Origin: Streptomyces sp. CC53
GTDB taxonomy: Bacteria; Actinomycetota; Actinomycetes; Streptomycetales; Streptomycetaceae
Reading direction: 5' to 3'
DNA: 45,692 nt
Assembly (NCBI RefSeq): GCF_001865245.1
Contig: NZ_MKXB01000020.1
Span: 9,049-54,740, forward strand
The notes under the pieces are model-generated. The model searched no databases and was not told the DNA's origin. It saw only the letters and a list, made by a program, of their open reading frames with translations. Each line of letters starts with the position of its first letter. The first letter of the stretch is position 1. Positions 23,286 to 30,892 of this stretch are shown in pieces. Made by a program: the position numbers and the translations under genes.

Positions 23286-24714
23286 CGAGGTACGCCTCCA
23301 GACCGTGGCGGCCGCCCTCGCGGCCGAAGCCCGACTCCTTGTAGCCGCCGAACGGCGAGGTCGGGTCGAACTTGTTGAACGTGTTGGACCAGACGACGCC
23401 CGCGCGGAGCTTGCCCGCGACCGCGAGGATGCGGGAGCCCTTCTCGGTCCAGATGCCCGCCGACAGGCCGTACTGGGTGTTGTTGGCCTTCGCGACGGCC
23501 TCGTCCGGGGTGCGGAAGGTCAGCACCGACAGGACGGGCCCGAAGATCTCGTCACGGGCCACCGTGTGCGCCTGCGTGACGTTCGTGAACAGCGTCGGCG
23601 CGAACCAGTAGCCGTGCGCGGGAAGCTCGCAGGCGGGCGACCAGCGTTCGGCGCCCTCCGCCTCGCCGGTCTCCGCGAGGGCCGTGATGCGGGCCAGCTG
23701 CTCGGCGGAGTTGATGGCGCCGATGTCGGTGTTCTTGTCCAGCGGGTCGCCCAGGCGCAGCGTGGACAGCCGCCGCTTGAGGGACTCCAGCAGCTCCTCC
23801 TGGACCGACTCCTGGACGAGGAGGCGGGAGCCCGCGCAGCAGACCTGGCCCTGGTTGAAGAAGATGCCGTTGACGATGCCCTCGACGGCCTGGTCGACGG
23901 GGGCGTCGTCGAAGACGATGTTGGCGCCCTTGCCGCCGAGCTCCAGCGTGAGCTTCTTGGAGGTGCCGGCGACCGTGCGGGCGATCTCCTTGCCCACGGC
24001 GGTGGAGCCGGTGAAGGCCACCTTGTCGACGTCCGGGTGGGCGACCAGGGCGGCCCCGGCGTCCCCGTACCCGGGCAGGATGTTGACGACGCCCTTGGGC
24101 AGCCCCGCCTGGCGGCAGATGTCCGCGAAGAACAGGGCGGACAGCGGGGTGGTCTCCGCGGGCTTCAGGACGACCGTGTTGCCCGCGGCGAGCGCCGGGG
24201 CGATCTTCCACGCCAGCATCAGCAGCGGGAAGTTCCACGGGATGACCTGGCCGGCGACGCCGAGCGGCTTCGGGTCCGGGCCGTAGCCGGCGTGGCCGAG
24301 CTTGTCGGCCCAGCCGGCGTAGTAGAAGAAGTGCGCGGCGACCAGGGGCAGGTCGGCGTCACGCGTCTCCCTGATCGGCTTGCCGTTGTCGAGGGTCTCC
24401 AGGACGGCCAGCTCGCGGGAGCGCTCCTGGATGATCCGGGCGATGCGGAAGAGGTACTTGGCGCGCTCGCGGCCGGGCAGCGCCGACCACTTGCCGAACG
24501 CCTTGCGGGCCGCCTTGACCGCCCGGTCGACGTCCTCGGCGCCGGCCTGGGCGACCTCGGCCAGCACCTCCTCGGAGGAGGGGCTGACGGTCTTGAACAC
24601 CTTGCCGTCGGCGGCGTCGGTGAACTCGCCGTCGACGAAGAGCCCGTACGAGGGGGCGATGTCGACGACGGAGCGCGACTCCGGAGCCGGTGCGTACTCG
24701 AATGCGGATGCCAT
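23278..24714 (-). CDS. NAD(P)-dependent aldehyde dehydrogenase
   Basis: A 478-residue cytosolic enzyme oxidising an aldehyde to an acid. Catalytic residues are present: Asn161 (IPWNF), general base Glu258 (LELGGK) and nucleophile Cys292 (GQVCCAGS). The Rossmann GSTAVGKEI and the dimerisation segment YGLSAGIW, SPFGGYKESGFGRE are intact. Length is normal. It starts 6 nt after the deoC stop, so it is in the deoC operon. DeoC releases acetaldehyde from deoxyribose-5-phosphate, so acetaldehyde is the likely substrate; that is inference from context. Confidence 0.9.
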   Translation of the reverse strand: MASAFEYAPAPESRSVVDIAPSYGLFVDGEFTDAADGKVFKTVSPSSEEVLAEVAQAGAEDVDRAVKAARKAFGKWSALPGRERAKYLFRIARIIQERSRELAVLETLDNGKPIRETRDADLPLVAAHFFYYAGWADKLGHAGYGPDPKPLGVAGQVIPWNFPLLMLAWKIAPALAAGNTVVLKPAETTPLSALFFADICRQAGLPKGVVNILPGYGDAGAALVAHPDVDKVAFTGSTAVGKEIARTVAGTSKKLTLELGGKGANIVFDDAPVDQAVEGIVNGIFFNQGQVCCAGSRLLVQESVQEELLESLKRRLSTLRLGDPLDKNTDIGAINSAEQLARITALAETGEAEGAERWSPACELPAHGYWFAPTLFTNVTQAHTVARDEIFGPVLSVLTFRTPDEAVAKANNTQYGLSAGIWTEKGSRILAVAGKLRAGVVWSNTFNKFDPTSPFGGYKESGFGREGGRHGLEAYLDV

Positions 24715-24720
24715 GGTGTA

Positions 24721-25671
24721 TCAGTCCACCGTCACGTAGTCGGGGCCGGAGTAGCGGCCGGTGGCGAGCTTCTGGCGCTGCATCAGCAGGTCGTTGAGCA
24801 GGCTCGACGCGCCGAACCTGAACCAGTGCGGGTCCAGCCAGTCCCCGCCCGCGGTCTCGTTGACCAGGACCAGGAACTTGACCGCGTCCTTCGTGCTGCG
24901 GATGCCGCCCGCCGGCTTCACGCCCACCTGGACACCGGTCTGCGCGCGGAAGTCGCGGACGGCCTCCAGCATGAGCAGGGTGTTGGCGGGGGTGGCGTTG
25001 ACCGCGACCTTGCCGGTCGACGTCTTGATGAAGTCCGCGCCCGCGAGCATGCCGAGCCAGGAGGCGCGGCGGATGTTGTCGTACGTGGAGAGTTCGCCCG
25101 TCTCGAAGATCACCTTCAGGCGGGCGGTCCCGCAGGCCTCCTTCACCGCGCGGATCTCGTCGTGGACCTTCAGGTAGTGGCCCGCGAGGAACGCGCCGCG
25201 GTCGATCACCATGTCGATCTCGTCCGCCCCGGCGGCCACGGCGTCGCGGGTGTCCGCGAGCTTCACGCCGAGCGCGGCGCGGCCGGCCGGGAAGGCGGTG
25301 GCCACGGAGGCCACCTTCACGTCCGTACCGGCGAGGGCGGCCTTGGCCGTCTCCACCATGTCGGGGTAGACGCACACCGCGGCGGTACGGGGCGCGGTGC
25401 GGTCGGTCGGGTCGGGGTGGACGGCCTTGGCGGCGAGCGCCCGGACCTTGCCCGGGGTGTCCGCGCCTTCCAGCGTCGTCAGGTCGATCATCGAGATGGC
25501 CAGGTCGATGGCGTACGCCTTGGCCGTCGTCTTGATCGAGCGGGTACCGAGGGACGCGGCGCGCGCCTCAAGACCGACGGGGTCCACGCCGGGCAGCCCG
25601 TGGAGGAAGCGGCGCAGCGTGCTGTCGGACGCGGTCACGTCAGCGAAGGGTGCATTGTCGGGCATGGTCAC
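24721..25671 (-). CDS. deoC: Deoxyribose-phosphate aldolase
   Basis: A 316-residue class I aldolase cleaving 2-deoxyribose-5-phosphate to glyceraldehyde-3-phosphate and acetaldehyde. Schiff-base Lys in ADFIKTSTGK, the second active-site Lys in VGVKPAGGIRS, and EIDMVIDRGAF are visible. It is longer than E. coli DeoC (259 residues) by an N-terminal extension of about 50 residues containing DSTLRRFLHGLPGVD, common in actinobacteria. GTG 25671 is preferred over ATG 25665 because TATGCT plus 6 nt ends exactly at GTG, giving a leaderless mRNA. First gene of the operon deoC-aldh-aldh-like. Confidence 0.94.
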   Translation of the reverse strand: MTMPDNAPFADVTASDSTLRRFLHGLPGVDPVGLEARAASLGTRSIKTTAKAYAIDLAISMIDLTTLEGADTPGKVRALAAKAVHPDPTDRTAPRTAAVCVYPDMVETAKAALAGTDVKVASVATAFPAGRAALGVKLADTRDAVAAGADEIDMVIDRGAFLAGHYLKVHDEIRAVKEACGTARLKVIFETGELSTYDNIRRASWLGMLAGADFIKTSTGKVAVNATPANTLLMLEAVRDFRAQTGVQVGVKPAGGIRSTKDAVKFLVLVNETAGGDWLDPHWFRFGASSLLNDLLMQRQKLATGRYSGPDYVTVD

Positions 25672-25683
25672 CAGGTGAGCATA

Positions 25684-25697
25684 TCTACGCGCGTAGC
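25684..25697 (-). promoter_or_regulatory. Operator-like site E (deoC operon)
   Basis: Read on the minus strand: GCTACGCGCGTAGA, 13 of 14 to consensus with the perfect 12-bp core. The -10 hexamer TATGCT follows within 1-2 nt, then 6 nt, then the deoC GTG. The site therefore occupies the -35/-10 spacer. Confidence 0.8.
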
Positions 25698-25838
25698 GGC
25701 CTGTACAGAGCAGGACAGCCGACGGAGGTCACGACTGCGCATCCGTGAACCGGAACGCGCAGGCGAGCGCGGCGCGGGCCGCAGCCGGGTGCAGTACCTC
25801 ACACCGGCGTCCCGGCGGCCTGAGGCACAATCGCCCCC

Positions 25839-26435
25839 ATGACGACCCCTGAGCAGCAGCCCGGCACCCCCGACCCCTCCGCGGAGCCCGCGTACGCGGA
25901 CCGGGTCTACCGGTCCCCGATGGGTATGGCCGGCGGTGCTCTGCTCCTCGCGATCGGCCTGTGGATGGGTGTCGACGCGATGCTGCGGGGCGACGGCCGG
26001 GTGCCGTGGACGGCCGCCGCGCTGCTGCTGCTCGGCGTGCCGCTGGTGGTGGCGTTCACCTTCCGCCCCGCCGTGCACGCGAACGCGGACCGCGTCAGGA
26101 TCCGCAACCCCTTCCGCACGATCGAGCTGCCCTGGGGCACGGTGGCCGCGGTGCGCGCCTCCTACTCGACGGAGGCCGTGACCCGCGACGGCGCCAAGTA
26201 CCAGGTGTGGGCCGTCCCCGTGTCCCTCAGGGCCCGGAAGAAGGCGCTGCGCGGCGGGGGCGCCACCGCGGAGGGCGGCAAGGACCGGCCGCTGGACGTG
26301 CTCAAGGAACTAGCGGAGCGGGGCGCCGAGCGCCCCACCGCCCAGGGCGAGCCCCGGGTCCGCTGGTGCTACGAGGTCCTCGCCCCGGCGGCGGTCGGCC
26401 TGGTGGCGCTCGTGGTGCTGCTGGCCACGGCCTGA
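25839..26435 (+). CDS. Small membrane protein with PH-like domain
   Basis: A 198-residue protein. Two close hydrophobic helices lie at about 30-47 (GMAGGALLLAIGLWMGV) and 56-72 (WTAAALLLLGVPLVVAF). A PH-like beta region follows (VHANADRVRIRNPFRTIELPWGTVAAVRASYS...YQVWAVPV). After a basic, Gly-rich linker a last helix (about 180-197, APAAVGLVALVVLLATA) ends the protein. This matches the bacterial PH (DUF2581-like) membrane proteins of actinobacteria, function unknown. Divergent from deoC; no operator of the nucleoside type is nearer to it than to deoC, so shared control is possible. Confidence 0.75.
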   Translation: MTTPEQQPGTPDPSAEPAYADRVYRSPMGMAGGALLLAIGLWMGVDAMLRGDGRVPWTAAALLLLGVPLVVAFTFRPAVHANADRVRIRNPFRTIELPWGTVAAVRASYSTEAVTRDGAKYQVWAVPVSLRARKKALRGGGATAEGGKDRPLDVLKELAERGAERPTAQGEPRVRWCYEVLAPAAVGLVALVVLLATA

Positions 26436-26755
26436 CACCGCCGGCGTGGCCGCCCCGGACCCGCGGGCCTCGCCGGCGGCGGGACCCCGGGGGAGGCGCC
26501 ACGGCCGCCCCAGGGGCCGTGGCCCGCGAGGGCGGGTTCCGGCACGGGCCGAGGCTCCGCGTTGAGCCGTGCGGCACGGCAGGGGGGCGTACCGGCCGGC
26601 GCGTGCCGCCACGGCGAAGGGGCCGAGCATCGCGTACCGCCGCACAGGTGGGCGGAGAGCCGGCCGCAGCGGACCGCCGCACGGGTGTGGCGGAGGGGGC
26701 GGGCCGCGTGCTCGCCGGGCGCGACCCCGCACAGGGCGCTGTGCCCGTTGTACGC
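26436..26755. other. Gene-free stretch
   Basis: A 320-bp G/C-rich stretch between the PH-like gene and the mutase terminator. Frames are open on both strands but give Arg/Gly/Pro-rich translations without start signals. I see no gene here. Confidence 0.6.
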
Positions 26756-26795
26756 CGGAGGGGCCGGCCCGGGTCGTTCCGGGCCGGCCCCTCCG
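26756..26795. terminator. Strong bidirectional terminator
   Basis: A 17-bp perfect stem (26756-26772 with 26779-26795; core GGGGCCGGCCCGG/CCGGGCCGGCCCC) with a 6-nt loop GTCGTT. It lies 16 nt after the mutase stop on the minus strand. Confidence 0.9.
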
Positions 26796-26811
26796 CCGGG
26801 CAGGGGAAGCG

Positions 26812-28461
26812 TCAGATGCCTGCCGCGGCCGCCAGGTCGCGCTTGACGGCCTCCAGGACCCCGGCCGCGCTGGTGCGGGCGTCCGCCAGCCCCGGGGCGT
26901 CCGCGACCGGGACCACGACCTCCAGGTAGCACTTCAGCTTCGGCTCCGTACCGCTCGGGCGGACGATGACGCGGGCCTTGTAGTCGCCCTCCAGGTAGTA
27001 CCGCAGCCCGTCGGTCGGGGGCAGCGCCTGCGACCCCTTCGTCAGGTCCTCGGCCGACACCACCGTCAGCCCGCCCAGCTTCGCCGGGGGCGCCTCGCGC
27101 AGGCGGCGCATCGCCTCCGAGATGACCGACAGGTCCTGCACGCGGACCGACAGCTGGTCCGTGGCGTGCAGGCCGTGCGCCACCGCCAGGTCGTCCAGCA
27201 GGTCCGACAGGGTCCGGCCCTGCTCCTTCAGCTCCGAGGCCAGCTCCGTGACCAGCAGGGCCGCCGTGATGCCGTCCTTGTCCCGGACGCCGCCCGGGTC
27301 CACGCAGTAGCCGAGGGCCTCCTCGTAGCCGTACCGCAGGCCGTCCACGCGGGCGATCCACTTGAAGCCGGTCAGGGTCTCCGCGTGACCCACCCCGCCC
27401 GCCTCCGCGATGCGCCGCAGCAGCGAGGACGACACGATCGACTCCGCGAAGACGCCCTGCGCCCCCTTGTGGACGAGGTGCTCCGCCAGCAGGGCGCCCA
27501 CCTCGTCGCCGCGCAGCATCCGCCAGCCGCCCGGGGACGCGGTGTCCGGCACGGCCACCGCGCAGCGGTCCGCGTCCGGGTCGTTCGCGATCACGAGGTC
27601 CGGCCGGGCCTCCCGCGCCGTCGCGAACGCCAGGTCCATGGCGCCCGGCTCCTCCGGGTTCGGGAACGCCACGGTGGGGAACGCCGGATCGGGCTCCGCC
27701 TGCTCCGCCACCAGCACCGGAGCCGGGAAGCCCGCCCGCTCGAAGGCCGCCAGCACCACGTCCTTGCCGACGCCGTGCATCGCCGTGTAGACGACCCGGG
27801 CGGTGCGCGGGCCGCCGGGGGTGAGGACCGCGTCCGTGCGCGCCAGGTACGCGTCCAGGACCTCGTCGCCCAGCGTGTCCCAGCCGTCCTCGGCGCGCGG
27901 CACGTCCGCCAGCGAACGCACCGCCGCGATCTGCGCCGCGATCTCCGCGTCCGCCGGCGGCACGATCTGCGAGCCGTCGCCCAGGTACACCTTGTAGCCG
28001 TTGTCCCGCGGCGGGTTGTGGCTGGCCGTGACCTCCACGCCCGCGACCGCACCCAGGTGCCTTATCGCGTACGCGAGGACGGGCGTCGGCAGCGGCCTCG
28101 GCAGGAGCGCGGCCCGCAGGCCCGCGGCGACCATCACGGCGGCCGTGTCCCGGGCGAAGTCCGCCGACTTGTAGCGGGCGTCGTAGCCGACGACGACCAG
28201 GCCCCCGCCGCTGCCCTGCTCCTTCAGGTACGCGGCCAGGCCGGCCGCCGCGCGGATGACCACGGAGCGGTTCATCCGCATCGGTCCGGCGCCCAGCTCG
28301 CCGCGCAGTCCGGCCGTGCCGAACTGCAGCGTGCCGGCGAAGCGGGCGGCCAGCTCGTCGAGGTCCCGCTCGGCGAGGAGGGCGGCGAGCTCCTCGCGGG
28401 TCTCGCCGTCCGGGTCCTCCGCGAGCCATGCCTCCGCCTGCGCGATCAGGTCCTGGTGCAC
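26812..28461 (-). CDS. Phosphohexomutase-superfamily enzyme, candidate phosphopentomutase (PGM2-like)
   Basis: A 549-residue four-domain alpha-D-phosphohexomutase. The phosphoserine loop TASHNPPRDNGYK has Ser147; the Mg-binding loop is NDPDADRC; the sugar-binding loops are GFKWI and EEALGYC; the phosphate-binding loop is RPSGTEPK. An N-terminal helical extension (AEAWLAEDPDGETREEL...FGTAGLRGELG) is typical of the PGM2/yeast phosphoribomutase group. It is usually annotated PmmB or phosphomannomutase. Because it follows PNP by 71 nt on the same strand and no classical DeoB is present in the window, ribose-1-phosphate/deoxyribose-1-phosphate mutation is the better guess. GTG 28461 follows GAGG. 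Confidence 0.88.
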   Translation of the reverse strand: MHQDLIAQAEAWLAEDPDGETREELAALLAERDLDELAARFAGTLQFGTAGLRGELGAGPMRMNRSVVIRAAAGLAAYLKEQGSGGGLVVVGYDARYKSADFARDTAAVMVAAGLRAALLPRPLPTPVLAYAIRHLGAVAGVEVTASHNPPRDNGYKVYLGDGSQIVPPADAEIAAQIAAVRSLADVPRAEDGWDTLGDEVLDAYLARTDAVLTPGGPRTARVVYTAMHGVGKDVVLAAFERAGFPAPVLVAEQAEPDPAFPTVAFPNPEEPGAMDLAFATAREARPDLVIANDPDADRCAVAVPDTASPGGWRMLRGDEVGALLAEHLVHKGAQGVFAESIVSSSLLRRIAEAGGVGHAETLTGFKWIARVDGLRYGYEEALGYCVDPGGVRDKDGITAALLVTELASELKEQGRTLSDLLDDLAVAHGLHATDQLSVRVQDLSVISEAMRRLREAPPAKLGGLTVVSAEDLTKGSQALPPTDGLRYYLEGDYKARVIVRPSGTEPKLKCYLEVVVPVADAPGLADARTSAAGVLEAVKRDLAAAAGI

Positions 28462-28532
28462 GGTCTGCCTCTCTGGATGTGTGTCGTACGCGTACGGGGT
28501 GGTCCTGCCCTGTGCCGGTACCCGGCGGTGCC

Positions 28533-29357
28533 TCAGATGCGCTCCAGCACCCGGGTGAGGAGCTGGCCCATGCGCGCAGCGGAGTCGCGACCGGCCTGCA
28601 GGACCTCCTCGTGGTTCAGCGGCTCACCCGAAAGGCCCGCGGCCAGATTGGTGACGAGCGAGATGCCCAGGACCTCGGCGCCCGCCTCGCGGGCCGCGAT
28701 GGCCTCCAGGACGGTCGACATGCCGACGAGGTCGCCGCCCAGGACGCGGACCATGTTGATCTCGGCCGGGGTCTCGTAGTGCGGCCCGGGGAACTGGACG
28801 TACACGCCCTCTTCGAGGCTGGGGTCCACCTCCTTGCACAGCGCGCGCAGCCGCGGCGAGTAGAGGTCCGTCAGGTCGACGAAGTTGGCGCCGACGATCG
28901 GGGAGGCGGCGGTCAGGTTCAGGTGGTCGCCGATCAGCACCGGCTGGCCGGGACGCATGCCTTCGCGCAGACCACCGCAGCCGTTGGTGAGCACGACGGT
29001 CTTGCAGCCGGCGGCGACGGCGGTGCGCACGCCGTGGGCGACGGCGGCGACGCCGCGGCCCTCGTAGAAGTGCGTGCGGCCCAGGAAGACCAGGGCCCGC
29101 TTGTCGCCGATGCGGTACGAGCGCAGCTTGCCGCCGTGGCCTTCGACCGCGGGCGGCGGGAACCCGGGCAGCTCGGTGACGGGGAACTCGTGCTCGGGGC
29201 TGCCGAGCGCGTCGGCGGCGGGGGCCCAGCCGGAGCCCATCACGAGGGCGACGTCGTGGGTCTCGGCGCCGGTCAGCTCACGCAGGCGGGAAGCGGCCTG
29301 GTCGGCGGCGGCGTAGGGGTCGCCCAGGGGGCGTTCCGGAGTAGCAGATGCGTTCAC
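28533..29357 (-). CDS. Purine nucleoside phosphorylase
   Basis: A 274-residue trimeric-type PNP converting inosine or guanosine plus phosphate to base and ribose-1-phosphate. Landmarks: phosphate loop [41 protein letters not shown] (purine-site Glu), VGMSTVLEA, and VTNLAAG (Asn). This is the human/Bacillus PunA/DeoD-b type, not the hexameric E. coli DeoD. GTG 29357 is preceded by TACCCT plus 6 nt, giving a leaderless promoter, with operator F upstream. It leads a two-gene operon with the phosphosugar mutase. Confidence 0.94.
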   Translation of the reverse strand: MNASATPERPLGDPYAAADQAASRLRELTGAETHDVALVMGSGWAPAADALGSPEHEFPVTELPGFPPPAVEGHGGKLRSYRIGDKRALVFLGRTHFYEGRGVAAVAHGVRTAVAAGCKTVVLTNGCGGLREGMRPGQPVLIGDHLNLTAASPIVGANFVDLTDLYSPRLRALCKEVDPSLEEGVYVQFPGPHYETPAEINMVRVLGGDLVGMSTVLEAIAAREAGAEVLGISLVTNLAAGLSGEPLNHEEVLQAGRDSAARMGQLLTRVLERI

Positions 29358-29380
29358 GCGACGAGGGTAACCCGAACGGG

Positions 29381-29394
29381 CCTACGCGCGTAGA
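29381..29394 (-). promoter_or_regulatory. Operator-like site F (PNP operon)
   Basis: Read on the minus strand: TCTACGCGCGTAGG, the same sequence as site D. The -10 hexamer TACCCT (29364-29369) is 11 nt downstream of the operator, so here the site covers the -35 region rather than the spacer. Confidence 0.8.
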
Positions 29395-29519
29395 TGACAG
29401 GCCCTACGGTGTTCGGATCGTTGCGTTGTGGTTTCCGCCGAATCGGCCGGGCGACCCCTGGGAGGCGGCTTGCGGCCCTCCGCAGCCCGGAACTCCGGCC
29501 CTCCTGAGCATGCGGTTCC

Positions 29520-29890
29520 CGCCCTGCCGTCCTGCCGTCCTGCCGGCCCACGGACCTGCCGACTCTTCGGGGGCTGCCGGTCCACGGCCCTCCGGGCCTG
29601 CCGGTCCACGCTCCTCCGGGCCTGCCGGTCTCCGGTCCTCCGGGCCGGCAGGGGCTGCGGCTCTGCAGGGCCTGGTGCTCTTCCGGCCCTGCCGGTCCTC
29701 CGGGCTGAGGGGCTTGGGCTCTTCCGGGCCTGCGGCCTTCCGCGGGCCTGCTGGGCCTCGGGCTTCCGGGCCCGCCGGTCCTCCGGGCCTGCCCGGGCTT
29801 CGGGCTCGCGGTCCCGCTGGTCCCGGCTCCTCGGGCCCCCGCCTCTCGCCCACGGATTTCCGGGCCTGCCCGCCCTCCGTGCCTTCGCGG
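29520..29890. repeat. Degenerate GC-rich tandem repeat tract
   Basis: Three adjacent 24-bp units start at 29574, 29598 and 29622, each close to CTGCCGGTCCACGGCCCTCC plus GGGC. Degenerate copies of the CCTCCGGGCCTGCCGGTC theme spread over about 370 bp. Both strands translate to Gly-Pro-Ala collagen-like strings, but without start signals or codon bias that would support a gene. It fills the gap between the PNP promoter and the RelE/ParE-like gene. Confidence 0.75.
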
Positions 29891-29908
29891 CCCTGGAGGG
29901 CGGGCAGG

Positions 29909-30190
29909 TCAGTCGTCGGCGTCGGTGACGAGGACGTCCTTGTTGTTGAAGACCTCGACGATGAAGATCAGCAGGCGCCCCAGGCTCACGGTGTACTCGA
30001 CCAGGATGTTCTGCGTGAGGAGGATGGTGCGGTCGTCCCCGGTGGCGCTTATGGGGCGGGAGAGATCGAGGAACGGGTCGCGGGCGATGAGGGCGATGCC
30101 CTTGTCGAACGCCGACCGCTGGTGGTCGTCCAGCCGATCGCGGGCCGAAGCGGCCTGCTCGGTGAAGTGCACCTGGTAGGTCCGAGACAT
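29909..30190 (-). CDS. RelE/ParE-like toxin-family protein, orphan
   Basis: A 93-residue protein with a RelE/ParE-like pattern: N-terminal strand YQVHFTEQAASARDRL, helix with basic residues HQRSAFDKGIALIARDP, then strands DDRTILLTQNILVEYTVSLGRLLIFIVEVFNNKDV. The -VEY-....-LLIF-V- strands match the core sheet of ParE-type toxins. The terminal strand and Arg/His catalytic residues of active RelE are not obvious. ATG 30190 follows GGAGGG by 6 nt. No antitoxin-like gene is adjacent on either side. Confidence 0.65.
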   Translation of the reverse strand: MSRTYQVHFTEQAASARDRLDDHQRSAFDKGIALIARDPFLDLSRPISATGDDRTILLTQNILVEYTVSLGRLLIFIVEVFNNKDVLVTDADD

Positions 30191-30239
30191 GATGATCCCT
30201 CCGCCTGTCCTGGCGCGAGTCTATCGCCGCCGGCCGCCC

Positions 30240-30677
30240 TCAGCAGGGCCGTTTGCGCAGCTCCATCACGTAGTCGTGGGGGGCGCCCGCCGACTCGGCC
30301 GCGTCGGCGACCTCACCCAGGTAGCGGGCCGACGGCAGCCCGCCCTCGTAGCCGTTGAGCACGTACGTCCAGGCGGACTCCTCGCCGTCCAGGGTGTGCA
30401 CCCGCACGCGCAGCCGCCGGTAGATGTCCAGCCCGACGCCCTCCCAGCGGTCCATCGAGTCCTCGTCCATCGGGGCGATGTCGTACAGCGCGACGAAGAC
30501 CTGCGAGCAGGGGTCCTCCACGATCGTGGCGAGGGCCCCCTCCCAGCCCATCTGCTCGCCGCCGAAGGTCAGGCGCCAGCCGTTCATCCAGCCGGTCCCG
30601 CGCAGCGGGGAGTGCGGGGCGCGGCGGGACATCAGCCGCGCGTCGAGATTGCCGGCGTACGCGGCGTAGAGCGACAT
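30240..30677 (-). CDS. Gamma-glutamylcyclotransferase-fold protein
   Basis: A 145-residue protein beginning MSLYAAYAGNLD, matching the YGSNL substrate-loop of GGCT/AIG2-like proteins. GTGWMNGWRLTFGG, ATIVEDPCSQVFVALYDI, MDRWEG (the usual catalytic-Glu region) and the LDGEESAWTYVLN strand fit the fold. Family members release 5-oxoproline from gamma-glutamyl compounds, but the substrate here is unknown. The ATG follows TACTCT plus 6 nt, giving a leaderless promoter. Divergent from lpdA. Confidence 0.82.
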   Translation of the reverse strand: MSLYAAYAGNLDARLMSRRAPHSPLRGTGWMNGWRLTFGGEQMGWEGALATIVEDPCSQVFVALYDIAPMDEDSMDRWEGVGLDIYRRLRVRVHTLDGEESAWTYVLNGYEGGLPSARYLGEVADAAESAGAPHDYVMELRKRPC

Positions 30678-30892
30678 GGGTCGAGAGTACGTGAGGGGTG
30701 GGGCTGCGCGCTGGCCGCGGGCGCAGGGAGGCGGGTGCGACCGCGCGGCCGGAAGCGGCCGAACGAGGACCCGGGGCTGAGCGGGCTCGGGCAGTGCGGG
30801 ACAATGAAGTACGTACTCCCTTCCTTCCGAGGACCATTCCCGACCCCCGGGCCCGCACAGTCCGCGGGGTTGCCGTGACGAGAGCGCGAGGC

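Noticed and set aside
29404..29853. Collagen-like 149-residue minus-strand frame
   Set aside because: Both strands give the same kind of Gly-Pro pattern from the tandem repeat; no ribosome binding site or signal peptide.
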